A stretch of 64,000 nt of DNA from Citrobacter amalonaticus (GCF_002918555.1 NZ_PQMB01000002.1:263797-327796), one strand, 5' to 3'; shown: positions 29,597 through 38,032, counted from the stretch's first letter. The notes: a model not told the origin generated them from the sequence alone. Translations and numbers: made by a program.

Positions 29597-29893
29597 TTTA
29601 CGGGTTTCCCCGGTTTCTGGCTGGCTATCTGGCTGCAGCGGCATCAGGTGTTCGGCGCGAACCCAGGCAAACCCCTGCTGACCGTTTGCGGAAATGACGT
29701 CACCGGTTACCAGCCAGAGCGCACGCGGTGTCTCTTTCGGTAGCATCGTCGTGAATCCGTTAACCGGATTAATGAATACCTCACCCGGCTGACACAGACT
29801 AAACAGCTCAACCGATTTACCGATATTGCAACGTCCGGCAGACGTTTTCGCACCAATAATCATCGCCAGGACACCCGGCATTAGCTGGAACAT
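29582..29893 (-). CDS. hypothetical protein, short, with a TGD...RAEHLMPL tail motif
   Basis: A 103-residue protein with no family I can name with certainty. It starts MFQLMPGVLAMIIGAKTSAG, suggesting a small beta-barrel (SH3-like) fold. A conserved-looking LWLVTGDVISANG and FAWVRAEHLMPLQP follow, and the last 20 residues are polar and probably disordered. Similar short proteins occur in enterobacterial phages and genomes, which hints at phage origin, but that is recollection rather than a test. It converges on yeaO and lies downstream of yoaF on the same strand. Confidence 0.6.
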   Translation of the reverse strand: MFQLMPGVLAMIIGAKTSAGRCNIGKSVELFSLCQPGEVFINPVNGFTTMLPKETPRALWLVTGDVISANGQQGFAWVRAEHLMPLQPDSQPETGETRKSALA

Positions 29894-29949
29894 ACTTCTC
29901 TCATCATCAGATTACTCTGAGAAATAATAACCTGCCGGGGCGTCCGTTG

Positions 29950-30204
29950 TCACTTCGCGGGCTGTGGGTGATCCCTGCGCCAGAGTTCCCATTCATCAAC
30001 AACCTCCCCGCCAGGCAACCTGCAGTCGGTACGAACGCCCTGCGGGCTTTGCACGGGTACCTGAACGCCCCCCTTTTGCTCACAATAGACCGCCGCCGGG
30101 TTTGCCATGCCTGTTTTCGGTGGCTTAGGGGCGTCGGGTTGCGATGGCGACGAACATGCTGCCAGTACAAGAACGCAAGGCAGTGCAACAAACTTAAATT
30201 TCAT
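29950..30204 (-). CDS. yoaF: DUF333 lipoprotein YoaF
   Basis: An 84-residue predicted outer-membrane lipoprotein. The signal peptide ends with the lipobox LAAC (Cys17). A proline-rich linker (SPSQPDAPKPPKTG) follows, then a DUF333 domain NPAAVYCEQKGG...TDCRLPGGEVVDEWELWRRDH. This is the expected length and layout of E. coli YoaF; function unknown. Divergent from dgcP. Confidence 0.92.
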   Translation of the reverse strand: MKFKFVALPCVLVLAACSSPSQPDAPKPPKTGMANPAAVYCEQKGGVQVPVQSPQGVRTDCRLPGGEVVDEWELWRRDHPQPAK

Positions 30205-30402
30205 AGGAACTCCCGTTAACCATTATCTCCAACAGAGTATCGTGACTGATGCCCTGTCTCTATGTTTTCCTGATCGGCTTGGTGGTGATGGTTGTTTTTT
30301 AAACAAACAGATATATTTCATCTTTCCGGGCGATGTTTTATTATGCCGACAAAGCTGAAATTTTCAGCCCCGCCTTCTTCTCTCCTGGAGTTTGTTTTCG
30401 TT

Positions 30403-31416
30403 ATGTCCGATATGATCCTCGCTCGCGTTTCGCAGTCATTAGCGACGGAACAGTCCCTTGAAAGTTTGATCCGCCAGCTTCTGGAAATGCTGGAGATGGT
30501 GACCGAAATGGAGTCAACTTATCTGACGAAAGTTGATGTTAATGCCCGTCTCCAGCATATTTTGTATGCCCGCAACAGTAAGCAAATGCACATTCCTGAA
30601 GGTCTTTCTGTTCCCTGGGATGACACGCTGTGTAAACGCGCAATAGACGGTAATTGTTTTTACAGCGATAACGTCCCTGCCCGCTGGCCGGATTGCGATT
30701 GCGCACATGCCCTGGGAATCACGACGTTTCTGAGTACGCCGGTACATCTTCCGGACGGTACATTTTACGGTACGCTGTGCGCGACAAGCCGCCAACAGCA
30801 CGCCCTGACCGAACGCGGTGAGCAGGTGCTGCATTTGTTTGCCGGACTCATCGCGCAATACATTCAGAAAGAATCGCTGGTTGCCCAGCTGCGCGAGGCC
30901 AACGCCGCGCTTATCGCCCACTCTTATACCGATGTGCTCACCGGTTTACCGAATCGCCGGGCCATTTTTGAAAATATGGATTCACTGTTCGCTCTTGCCC
31001 GCCACCTGAAACGCAACGTCACCGTGGCGTTTATCGATCTGGATAATTTTAAACTGATTAACGATCGTTTTGGGCACGAAGCTGGCGATCAGTTTTTAAT
31101 CCAGACGGGACAACGCCTGACCGCCCTGCGCAGCCATGACGATATTATTGGTCGTCTGGGTGGTGATGAGTTTTTGGTTGCCTGCCTGTCCGATGCGTCT
31201 GATAGCCACCTTCAGACACTGAAAAGTCGCCTTCTGGAGGCTATTCGTGGTGAGTATCGGTTGGGCGATATTCGGCTGTTTTATCCGGGCGCCAGTCTGG
31301 GCATTGTGGAGATTGACCCCAATGTGATGGATGCAGACAGCGCGCTTCGCAGCGCCGATAGCGCAATGTACCGGGACAAGAAACGACAGGATAAAACCCC
31401 TTTTGTCACGCACTAA
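30403..31416 (+). CDS. dgcP: cytoplasmic diguanylate cyclase DgcP (YeaP), GAF-GGDEF
   Basis: A 337-residue soluble diguanylate cyclase. A GAF domain (about residues 15-155) is followed by a GGDEF domain starting YTDVLTGLPNRRAIFE. The active-site motif is slightly modified but intact, RLGGDEFLVAC (about residue 253). It makes cyclic di-GMP. I choose ATG 30403 (MSDMILARV), which aligns with E. coli MSDQIIARV; the longer frame from 30292 adds 37 unconserved residues. It is the second cyclase gene in this 8-kb stretch, and the small-protein genes yoaK and yoaJ follow. Confidence 0.93.
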   Translation: MSDMILARVSQSLATEQSLESLIRQLLEMLEMVTEMESTYLTKVDVNARLQHILYARNSKQMHIPEGLSVPWDDTLCKRAIDGNCFYSDNVPARWPDCDCAHALGITTFLSTPVHLPDGTFYGTLCATSRQQHALTERGEQVLHLFAGLIAQYIQKESLVAQLREANAALIAHSYTDVLTGLPNRRAIFENMDSLFALARHLKRNVTVAFIDLDNFKLINDRFGHEAGDQFLIQTGQRLTALRSHDDIIGRLGGDEFLVACLSDASDSHLQTLKSRLLEAIRGEYRLGDIRLFYPGASLGIVEIDPNVMDADSALRSADSAMYRDKKRQDKTPFVTH

Positions 31417-31461
31417 GCCCTGCTATCCTTCCCGTCTTCAAATAACCTGTAAGGTGATCGC

Positions 31462-31560
31462 ATGAGGCTGGGTATTATTTTCCCTGTCGTCATTTTCATT
31501 ACGGCCGTGGCTTTTCTGGTCTGGTTCTTTACCGGCGGCTACACCATGCCGGGAGCATAA
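31462..31560 (+). CDS. yoaK: small inner-membrane protein YoaK
   Basis: A 32-residue membrane peptide with one hydrophobic helix (IIFPVVIFITAVAFLVWFF in the middle) and a short C-terminal tail GGYTMPGA. It matches E. coli YoaK in size, sequence and place. AAGGTGATCGC precedes the ATG. It starts 45 nt after dgcP and 2 nt before yoaJ, forming a two-peptide operon. Confidence 0.9.
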   Translation: MRLGIIFPVVIFITAVAFLVWFFTGGYTMPGA

Positions 31561-31562
31561 CA

Positions 31563-31637
31563 ATGAAAAAAACGACGCTGATTATGATTGGTGTGGCCAT
31601 TATTGCCGTACTGGGCACCGAACTGGGCTGGTGGTAA
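31563..31637 (+). CDS. yoaJ: small inner-membrane protein YoaJ
   Basis: A 24-residue peptide: MKKTT, a hydrophobic stretch LIMIGVAIIAVLG and the ending TELGWW. It matches the 24-residue E. coli YoaJ. The ATG lies 2 nt after the yoaK stop (TAACAATG), so translation is likely coupled. A terminator follows. Confidence 0.9.
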   Translation: MKKTTLIMIGVAIIAVLGTELGWW

Positions 31638-31655
31638 TCGCAAAGCCAGAACGAC

Positions 31656-31680
31656 AAAGGCCACCCGAAGGTAGCCTTTT
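31656..31680. terminator. terminator between yoaJ and yeaQ (convergent)
   Basis: A 10-bp stem with one mismatch (AAAGGCCACC / GGTAGCCTTT) and a CGAA tetraloop, followed by a T run for the yoaKJ transcript. Confidence 0.8.
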
Positions 31681-31700
31681 CATCAATGGAAATTTACAGG

Positions 31701-31949
31701 TTAGCTTTTGATTTTTCTGTAGATAAACAGAACGACAATCGCACCGATTACCGCAACAGCGAAGCTACCAAAGTTGAACCCATCAACTTTGCCGAAACCA
31801 AAGAAGGTGCTGATCCATCCCCCAACTACGGCACCAACGACCCCCAGAATAATCGTCATAAAGAAGCCGCCGCCATCTTTACCAGGCATAATCCACTTCG
31901 CCAGAATACCCGCGATAAGCCCGAAAATAATCCATGAAAGAATGCCCAT
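31701..31949 (-). CDS. yeaQ: YeaQ/YmgE (transglycosylase-associated / GlsB) family membrane protein
   Basis: An 82-residue membrane protein with three hydrophobic helices. It has the family pattern GLIAGILAKWIMPGKDGGGFFMTIILGVVGAVVGG and a basic C-terminus YRKIKS. It matches E. coli YeaQ, a stress-induced protein of unknown function. A TGAGGAAAAA ribosome site precedes the ATG. Divergent from the RyhB-like RNA. Confidence 0.93.
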   Translation of the reverse strand: MGILSWIIFGLIAGILAKWIMPGKDGGGFFMTIILGVVGAVVGGWISTFFGFGKVDGFNFGSFAVAVIGAIVVLFIYRKIKS

Positions 31950-32072
31950 TTTTTCCTCACTTATGTGTTTTACGTTAGCGTTTTACTCGCCGTTAAAAAG
32001 CATAGCACACCGTCAGAAAATTGAAATTTGTGATAAACATCACTTTATCCTTATCCCTCATAAAACTCAGGG

Positions 32073-32101
32073 TTGCAAGTTTAAATGATAAAGATTATCT
32101 T
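32073..32101 (+). promoter_or_regulatory. Fur-controlled promoter of the RyhB-like sRNA
   Basis: TTGCAA and TATCTT boxes are spaced by 17 bp. Overlapping the -10 is TGATAAAGATTATCT (32086-32100), which fits the 7-1-7 Fur box TGATAAT-n-ATTATCA at 12 of 14 positions. Iron-loaded Fur would block RNA polymerase directly. Confidence 0.88.
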
Positions 32102-32107
32102 TCTCAT

Positions 32108-32202
32108 CACTGAATAGTTGAGTAAATAGCTCAGGTATTCAGTACGACATTGCTCACATTGCTTCCAGTATTTCTTGCCCGCCTCTGTGCGGGCTTTTTT
32201 TT
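32108..32202 (+). ncRNA. RyhB-2-type iron-responsive small RNA
   Basis: About 95 nt from the predicted start near 32108 to the end of the T tract. The core 32145-32176 contains CGACATTGCTCACATTGC and TTCCAGTATT, the conserved target-pairing and Hfq segment of E. coli RyhB. A terminator follows immediately (GCCCGC-CTCTGT-GCGGGC plus eight T). E. coli has one RyhB elsewhere. Salmonella has a second copy (RyhB-2, also IsrE/RfrB) next to yeaQ, and this RNA sits at that site. It should repress mRNAs of iron-using proteins when iron is scarce. The exact 5' end is inferred from the -10 box. Confidence 0.9.
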
Positions 32203-32290
32203 GACACAGGCTCGTCATTTATGTCGATTTCTCTGTCATTTTCTGTCTGCCTTTCTTTTCGAAACCCCATTACCACAGGCTTAACCCATT

Positions 32291-32306
32291 TGGCACGCTT
32301 TATGCT
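32291..32306 (+). promoter_or_regulatory. sigma-54 promoter of the fdhF paralogue
   Basis: TGGCACGCTTTATGCT has the invariant GG and GC at 10-bp spacing and resembles the ATGC-type -12 element of formate-hydrogenlyase promoters. Start of transcription would be near 32317, about 90 nt before the gene. In E. coli such promoters are activated by FhlA with formate; I could not identify a clean FhlA site upstream. Confidence 0.75.
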
Positions 32307-32406
32307 TTATATCACTGTCGCTATGACACGCCGAAGCATGTCGGCTATGCAGCCGGCGCTTTGCCTATAATTCGCACTATTTCAGCTTTTAACAGGTCTG
32401 TTATTG

Positions 32407-34554
32407 ATGAAAAAAATTATCAGTGTGTGCCCATACTGCGGGGCCGGGTGCAAGCTCAAGCTTGTTGTTGAAAATAACAAAATCATCCGCGCCGAAGCGG
32501 CAAAGGGGGTAACCAATCAGAACCAGCTCTGCCTGAAAGGCTATTATGGTTGGGATTTTCTTAACGACACCCGCCTTTTAACGCCACGCCTGACGCGCCC
32601 GATGATCCGCTACCAAAAAGGGGACAAGTTTACCCCCGTCAGTTGGGATGAAGCGATCCGCTACACCGCCACCCGCCTTCAGGAAATCAAAAACAACCAC
32701 GGGCCACGGGCCATTATGACCACCGGCTCATCCCGTGGAACCGGAAATGAAACCAACTATGTGATGCAGAAGTTTGCCCGGGCGGTGCTGAATACCAATA
32801 ATGTCGATTGCTGCGCCCGCGTGTGTCACGGTCCCTCCGTAGCCGGCCTGCAGGAAACGCTGGGCAATGGTGCGATGAGTAACAGCATCAGCGATATCGA
32901 AAATTCCAAATGTCTGCTTATCTTTGGCTATAACTGCGCTGATTCCCACCCTATCGTGGCACGCCGGGTCATCAGGGCGCGTCAGAACGGTGCCAAAATC
33001 ATCGTTTGCGACCCGCGCCGCATCGAAACCGCGCGTATCGCCGATCAGCATTTGCAGCTTAACAACGGCTGCAATATGGCGCTGGTTAACGCATTTGGTT
33101 ATGTCCTTATTGATGAACATCTTTATGACCAGCAGTATGTGCAAAAGTACACCGAAGGGCTGGACGCTTACTGGCAAACCGTGAAGGACTACGCGCCTGA
33201 AGCCGTTGAGCACCTTACCGGCGTACCTGCGCCACAGGTGCGTCAGGCGATGCGAACCTTTGCCGCCGCACCTTCCGCCACGGTAATGTGGGGAATGGGC
33301 GTCACGCAGTTCGGTCAGGCGGTAGATGTGGTACGCGGCTTGTCGAGCCTTGCGCTGCTCACCGGAAATCTGGGACGTCCGGACGTTGGCGTCGGCCCTG
33401 TGCGCGGTCAGAATAACGTGCAGGGTGCCTGTGATATGGGCGTTTTACCCAATCAGTTTCCTGGCTATCAGGATGTGACGGATGCCGCCGTCAGAGAAAA
33501 GTTTGCCCATGCCTGGGGAATCGACGCCAGCCGGATGGATGACAAAGTCGGCACACGTATCACCGAAGTTCCTCATCTGGCGATGGAGGGCAAAATCAAA
33601 GCGTACTACATCATGGGGGAAGATCCGCTCCAGACGGAGGCCGATCTGAGCCTGGTGCGTAAAGGATTTGAGGCGCTGGATTTTATCGTGGTGCAGGATA
33701 TTTTCATGACCAAGACAGCGGAGGCGGCGGACGTTCTCTTACCGGCAACCTCATGGGGCGAGCACGGTGGCGTCTTCACCTGCGCGGATCGTGGCTTCCA
33801 GCGTTTTGAAAAAGCCATTGAACCCGGCGGCGATGTGAAACGCGACTGGGAGATTATCAGCCTGCTGGCTACCGCGATGGGCTATCCGATGCACTACGAA
33901 AGCAACCAGCAAATCTGGGATGAGATGCGCGAACTGTGCCCGCTTTTTTACGGCGTAACGTACAAGAAAATGGGCGATATGGGGCACGTGCAGTGGCCCT
34001 GCCCTGAGCTCGATCATCCGGGTACCCCTTATCTTTACGCCAATAGCCAGTTCGATACGGCTAACGGCAAAGGCAGGTTATTTGCCGCACCGTGGCGAGC
34101 CCCGGCCGAAGTGCCGGACGCCGATTTCCCGATGGTGCTGTGTACCGTGCGCGAAGTGGGTCATTACTCCTGTCGTTCGATGACCGGCAACTGCGCGGCG
34201 CTCCAGGCGCTGGCGGATGAACCCGGCTATGTGCAGATCAACACCCGGGATGCAGAGCAGCTGGGGATCCGCCATCGCGATCTGGTCTGGGTCAGTTCAC
34301 GTCGCGGCAAGGTAATCAGCCGGGCGGATGTTTCCGAACGTATCAACCACGGTTCGGTATACATGACGTATCAGTGGTGGATTGGCGCGTGCAACGAACT
34401 GACACAGGATAATCTTGATCCGATCTCAAAAACGCCGGAAACCAAGTACTGCGCGGTGAAAGTTGAGCCTATTGCCGATCAGACATGGGCGGAGAGGTAC
34501 GCTGCACAGACCTATAGCGAAATGAAAGCGCGCTTATGCGAGGCGATTGCGTGA
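32407..34554 (+). CDS. formate dehydrogenase H-type molybdoenzyme with Cys in place of Sec (FdhF paralogue)
   Basis: A 715-residue member of the FdhF family, the same length as E. coli formate dehydrogenase H. The N-terminal [4Fe-4S] cysteines are Cys8, Cys11, Cys15 and Cys42 (VCPYCGAGC and LCLKG). The molybdenum-site segment reads ARVCHGPS: residue 140 is Cys (codon TGT at 32824-32826) where E. coli FdhF has selenocysteine (TGA). His141 is kept. The molybdopterin-binding blocks GMGVTQFGQ, GPVRGQNNVQGACDMG and VREVGHYSCRSMTGNC are conserved. No signal peptide, so cytoplasmic. Single gene, with no electron-transfer partner adjacent. It may pair with formate hydrogenlyase or another partner; that is inference. 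Confidence 0.9.
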   Translation: MKKIISVCPYCGAGCKLKLVVENNKIIRAEAAKGVTNQNQLCLKGYYGWDFLNDTRLLTPRLTRPMIRYQKGDKFTPVSWDEAIRYTATRLQEIKNNHGPRAIMTTGSSRGTGNETNYVMQKFARAVLNTNNVDCCARVCHGPSVAGLQETLGNGAMSNSISDIENSKCLLIFGYNCADSHPIVARRVIRARQNGAKIIVCDPRRIETARIADQHLQLNNGCNMALVNAFGYVLIDEHLYDQQYVQKYTEGLDAYWQTVKDYAPEAVEHLTGVPAPQVRQAMRTFAAAPSATVMWGMGVTQFGQAVDVVRGLSSLALLTGNLGRPDVGVGPVRGQNNVQGACDMGVLPNQFPGYQDVTDAAVREKFAHAWGIDASRMDDKVGTRITEVPHLAMEGKIKAYYIMGEDPLQTEADLSLVRKGFEALDFIVVQDIFMTKTAEAADVLLPATSWGEHGGVFTCADRGFQRFEKAIEPGGDVKRDWEIISLLATAMGYPMHYESNQQIWDEMRELCPLFYGVTYKKMGDMGHVQWPCPELDHPGTPYLYANSQFDTANGKGRLFAAPWRAPAEVPDADFPMVLCTVREVGHYSCRSMTGNCAALQALADEPGYVQINTRDAEQLGIRHRDLVWVSSRRGKVISRADVSERINHGSVYMTYQWWIGACNELTQDNLDPISKTPETKYCAVKVEPIADQTWAERYAAQTYSEMKARLCEAIA

Positions 34555-34579
34555 TGCAATCGGAAAAGTAAAGTGAAAA

Positions 34580-34604
34580 GCCCGCCAGAAAGGCGGGCCG
34601 AAAA
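34580..34604. terminator. terminator between the fdhF paralogue and leuE
   Basis: A perfect 7-bp GC stem (GCCCGCC / GGCGGGC) with loop AGAAA lies between the convergent stops. The left flank AAAAG gives a T run for leuE on the minus strand. Confidence 0.85.
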
Positions 34605-34607
34605 AAC

Positions 34608-35246
34608 TTATGACTGCAACGTTGCCAGGCGGGCGGCAAAGCCGACAAAAATCAGGCCGATCAGGGAGTTCCCCACCTTCGCCAGTTTCTTTTTAGTCCG
34701 AATATACTGGGTCACGAAAGCCCCGGAAATAATCAGGAAGCTCAGATAACAGAAGCTCACGATTTCCAGCGTGATGGCTAAAATAAAGAACGACAGCCCC
34801 GCGTGTGGTGCATTCACGTCAATGAACTGGACGAAGAACGACACGTAAAACAGGATCGCTTTAGGATTGGTTAAACTCAGCACCAGCGCACGCTTGAAGA
34901 TCGCGCCAAAGGGCACCGCTTCCTCCGTCGCTTCTCCACTCTTTGCGGTCAGCGTGGCATAGAGGATCTTCGCCCCCAGCCAGAGCAGATAAAATGCGCC
35001 AAGATAGCGAACGATATTAAATAAAACCGGCGTGGTTTTAATCAGCGTCGCGACGCCGGCATAGGCCAGGAACATCAGCACGGCATCACCAATAAATACC
35101 CCAGCCGCCGCAAGATAACCGCCCTTTATCCCACGCCCAACGCTGTTTTTCAGCACAAATATCGTATTTGGCCCCGGCACCAGCACAATAAAAATCGCCC
35201 CGACCAGATAGGTCCAGTAATTCAGAACACCATACTCTGCAAACAC
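34608..35246 (-). CDS. leuE: leucine efflux protein LeuE
   Basis: A 212-residue RhtB/LysE-family amino-acid exporter with six predicted helices, same length as E. coli LeuE. The family signature [21 protein letters not shown] is at about residues 23-43 and [17 protein letters not shown] at about 124-140. In E. coli it exports leucine and related amino acids and responds to Lrp and leucine. It marks the end of the E. coli-like gene order on the left; umuC follows upstream on the same strand. Confidence 0.95.
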   Translation of the reverse strand: MFAEYGVLNYWTYLVGAIFIVLVPGPNTIFVLKNSVGRGIKGGYLAAAGVFIGDAVLMFLAYAGVATLIKTTPVLFNIVRYLGAFYLLWLGAKILYATLTAKSGEATEEAVPFGAIFKRALVLSLTNPKAILFYVSFFVQFIDVNAPHAGLSFFILAITLEIVSFCYLSFLIISGAFVTQYIRTKKKLAKVGNSLIGLIFVGFAARLATLQS

Positions 35247-35338
35247 GTCAACCTCTTCCTGACATATCAGATACGCTCAACTGCGGGACAATATGCTAAC
35301 GAATGCGTTCAGGGATGGAAAGGGAAACGCACTATCGT

Positions 35339-36610
35339 TTATCTGACCACGGCCACCAGAACGTCAGAAATCCTTGTGGTATAGCGTGGAGAGAGCATCT
35401 CTCTTTTCATTTGCCACTGCTGCTGCGCCCCTTGCCCGGCAAACCAGAGCGTTCCTTTCCCTCTTTTGGTATTCAACAGGTCCAGAACGGCCATCAGCTT
35501 CTCGCTGCCGGGTCGGGGGGCATTATCATCAAACAGGTTAAGCTGGGCGATTCCCTGGCTAAAAAAATCCCCCAGCATCACGCCCGCTTTCTGATAACGA
35601 TGACCGTCACACCAGAGGGCGTCCAGACAGCGCACCGCCGCGTTGATGATGTCCCGGCTGTCCTGTGTAGGCGTCAGTAATTTCACGGACGCCGTGTTGC
35701 CATAGTACGTTTCATTTGGCGCAAACGGGCTGGTTTTCACAAAAGCGGAAATATGACGACAATATTGATGTTCCGCACGCAGCTTTTCCGCCGCGCGCGA
35801 GGCGTAGCTGCAAATAGCCTGCCGCATCGACTCATACTCCGTGACGCGATCGCCAAATGAACGGGAACAGATAATCTCCTGCTTTGCCGCTGCAAACTCG
35901 TCCTGCGCCAGGCAGGATTCACCGCGCAGCTCCCTTACCGTTCTTTCCAGCACCACGCTGAAATTTTTCCTGATAAAACGGATATCGGCATCGGCCAGTT
36001 GCAGTACGTTTTCGATTCCCATCGCCTCCAGTCTCTTACTCAGGCGCCGTCCCACTCCCCAGACTTCACTCACCGGCATACGCGCCATCAGCTTTCTCTG
36101 ACGCTCAATATTTGAGAGATCCACAATCCCCCCCGTCTGCCGCCACTGCTTTGCCGCGTGGTTCGCCAGCTTTGCCAGCGTCCTGGTGGGCGCAATGCCC
36201 ACGCCAACCGTCAGGTGCATACGTTGCAAAATCGTATTGCGTATCTCTTTGCCAAAATCCGTCAAATCCCGGCAATTTCGCACCCCGGTTAAATCACAAA
36301 AAGCTTCGTCGATACTGTAGATCTCAACCCGTGGCGTCATCTCTTCAAGCGTGGTCATCACCCGATTCGACATATCGGCATAGAGTTCATAATTGCTGCT
36401 AAAGCAGATAACCCCAAAGTGGCGAAACAGATCTTTTTGTTTAAAGTAAGGAGCACCCATGACAACCCCGATTTTTTTCGCCTCTTCGCTACGGGCAATC
36501 ACACAGCCATCGTTATTCGATAGCACGACGACCGGCCTGTCTTTCAGGTCCGGTCTGAACGCCGTTTCACAGGAAGCGTAAAATGAATTCACATCCACCA
36601 ATGCAAACAT
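35339..36610 (-). CDS. umuC: DNA polymerase V catalytic subunit UmuC
   Basis: A 423-residue Y-family polymerase. Catalytic carboxylates are seen in FALVDVNSFYASCE (Asp6) and YSIDEAFCDL (Asp-Glu near residue 101). Little-finger and C-terminal regions follow, with QLNLFDD resembling the beta-clamp-binding motif QLNLF at about residue 357. It performs error-prone translesion synthesis with cleaved UmuD. It follows umuD by 2 nt in one SOS-controlled operon. Full length and apparently intact. Confidence 0.95.
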   Translation of the reverse strand: MFALVDVNSFYASCETAFRPDLKDRPVVVLSNNDGCVIARSEEAKKIGVVMGAPYFKQKDLFRHFGVICFSSNYELYADMSNRVMTTLEEMTPRVEIYSIDEAFCDLTGVRNCRDLTDFGKEIRNTILQRMHLTVGVGIAPTRTLAKLANHAAKQWRQTGGIVDLSNIERQRKLMARMPVSEVWGVGRRLSKRLEAMGIENVLQLADADIRFIRKNFSVVLERTVRELRGESCLAQDEFAAAKQEIICSRSFGDRVTEYESMRQAICSYASRAAEKLRAEHQYCRHISAFVKTSPFAPNETYYGNTASVKLLTPTQDSRDIINAAVRCLDALWCDGHRYQKAGVMLGDFFSQGIAQLNLFDDNAPRPGSEKLMAVLDLLNTKRGKGTLWFAGQGAQQQWQMKREMLSPRYTTRISDVLVAVVR

Positions 36611-36612
36611 AA

Positions 36613-37032
36613 TTAGCGGGGCGTCTTAATGATATGGATGACCACGCCAAAAATATCGAGCGTCTCTTCACTCCCCACCCTGACAGGTGAATACATGCTG
36701 TTCATCGGATTTAATTGTACCCAGGGCCGCAGCTGGAGCCGTTTAACGGTAAACTCACCCTCCACTGCCGCGATAACGATGTCGCCATGTTTTGCCCGGT
36801 AGGAACAGTCAACCACCAGCAAATCACCATCGCTAATTCCCCCTTCAATCATTGAATCACCGGATGCTCTGACAAAGTAGGTCGCGCTGGGATGCTGAAT
36901 CAGCAGCTCATTGAGATCGATTCGCCGTTCGACATAATCCTGTGCGGGTGAGGGAAAGCCGCATGAAACGGCATCAGAAAAAAGAGGGATCGTCAGGTCC
37001 TGACGTAAATCTATTGGTCTGTAGAACAACAT
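36613..37032 (-). CDS. umuD: translesion polymerase V subunit / autoprotease UmuD
   Basis: A 139-residue LexA-type (S24) autoprotease. The self-cleavage site Cys24-Gly25, the nucleophile Ser60 ([10 protein letters not shown]) and Lys97 ([11 protein letters not shown]) sit at the E. coli positions, so RecA-stimulated processing to UmuD' should work. I use ATG 37032 (MLFYRPIDL), which gives the E. coli length; an ATG six codons earlier lies against the LexA box. The LexA operator is 19 bp upstream. Confidence 0.95.
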   Translation of the reverse strand: MLFYRPIDLRQDLTIPLFSDAVSCGFPSPAQDYVERRIDLNELLIQHPSATYFVRASGDSMIEGGISDGDLLVVDCSYRAKHGDIVIAAVEGEFTVKRLQLRPWVQLNPMNSMYSPVRVGSEETLDIFGVVIHIIKTPR

Positions 37033-37051
37033 AATCTCATATCCACACATT

Positions 37052-37071
37052 AACTGTATTTATATACAGTA
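37052..37071. promoter_or_regulatory. LexA (SOS) box of umuDC
   Basis: AACTGTATTTATATACAGTA fits the consensus TACTGTATATATATACAGTA with two differences and keeps both CTG/CAG arms. It controls umuDC on the minus strand. Confidence 0.95.
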
Positions 37072-37244
37072 GTTTTAAACCGTGTGGAGATCAAGCGTGG
37101 CAACACGCTCTGACATAGGGCTGAGCGCCAGGATATTGATTTTATTTGCCCCATCAATCAAAAATAATATCTTCAGGATTGTGCATCGCAACGGATATCT
37201 GACCCGAGAACAACCCGCCGACAAGCAGCGGGTTGGAACGAAGC

Positions 37245-37895
37245 TTAATGGTGCAACATGTCATCCACCACCCGATCTGCCTTCAGCTGGTACGGATAGT
37301 AGGTTGGCCAGTTATCCATCTCTTCCAGCAGCGCCTGCTGTGAAGTGTTACCCATGAAAATGTGGAAATGGCTCGATTTGCGCGGGGCGATGATGTGATC
37401 GCTGAACTGAACGTACTTAGGCGCGTTGCTGGCCGCATCATGACACTCAAACAGATAGCGCACGCCTTTTTTACCGGACTGATACGTCAGGATCCTGTGT
37501 CCGGCATAATCGTATTTGCAGGACGCGACCTGATTGCCCGTATGGAATTCCATTACGCCATTCTCAATGCCGATAGTCTCAACGTGGGTGGCATATCCTT
37601 TGCGATAATAGGCCTTAATCTCTTCAGCCGTTTTAGCGCTATCTTTCTCCGCTTTCTGTTTGAAAACCGGATCCAGCTTGCCGCTCACCAGATACGGATA
37701 TACGGACTGCCACATGCCGTCCCAGTCCGTAAGTGCCCTGTCCTGCACGTTTTTATCATCAAATACCCCTTCTGCCGCTTTCCGTTCCACCTCAGTCATC
37801 GGCGCGCCGTGTGAATGGTGATCGTGTGCCAGAACCTGACCGCTTGCCAGAAACATCCCCAGAGCGAGCGCTAACTTTTCAAAATGAATAACCAA
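37245..37895 (-). CDS. zinT: periplasmic zinc/cadmium-binding protein ZinT
   Basis: ZinT (YodA) is a calycin-fold periplasmic protein that binds Zn/Cd and feeds ZnuA. The start is a TTG at 37895 with GAGG eight nt upstream: it gives 216 residues, the E. coli length, and aligns residue for residue at the N-terminus. A signal peptide ends near AHA/DHH. The His-rich DHHSHG segment follows, and then the metal-site segments [15 protein letters not shown] and [19 protein letters not shown] Zur operator lies about 30 bp upstream, so the gene is induced by zinc limitation. Confidence 0.94.
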   Translation of the reverse strand: MVIHFEKLALALGMFLASGQVLAHDHHSHGAPMTEVERKAAEGVFDDKNVQDRALTDWDGMWQSVYPYLVSGKLDPVFKQKAEKDSAKTAEEIKAYYRKGYATHVETIGIENGVMEFHTGNQVASCKYDYAGHRILTYQSGKKGVRYLFECHDAASNAPKYVQFSDHIIAPRKSSHFHIFMGNTSQQALLEEMDNWPTYYPYQLKADRVVDDMLHH

Positions 37896-37923
37896 AATAT
37901 CACCCTCATCCGTTTGTGAAGAT

Positions 37924-37946
37924 GAAATGTTATAATATAACAATAT
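37924..37946. promoter_or_regulatory. Zur box of zinT
   Basis: Contains AATGTTATAATATAACA, matching the enterobacterial Zur consensus (GAAATGTTATANTATAACATTTC) over the whole core and the left arm. It lies just upstream of the zinT TTG start. Confidence 0.92.
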
Positions 37947-37972
37947 ATTTTATTCAACCTGAATTAAAACTG

Positions 37973-38002
37973 TAAAAAAAAACGGGAGCCGATGGCTCCC
38001 GT
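37973..38002 (-). terminator. torZ terminator
   Basis: A perfect 9-bp stem (ACGGGAGCC / GGCTCCCGT) with a GAT loop. On the minus strand it runs into a long T tract. It is 30 bp beyond the torZ stop and also insulates the convergently read zinT upstream region. Confidence 0.92.
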
Positions 38003-38032
38003 CTGATTCAAAGACTCTGCTGATGCGCAAAA

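Noticed and set aside
32206..32290. FhlA enhancer site upstream of the fdhF paralogue
   Set aside because: TGTCGATTTCTCTGTCA and TTTCGAAA look suggestive, but neither matches the FhlA consensus over its full length.
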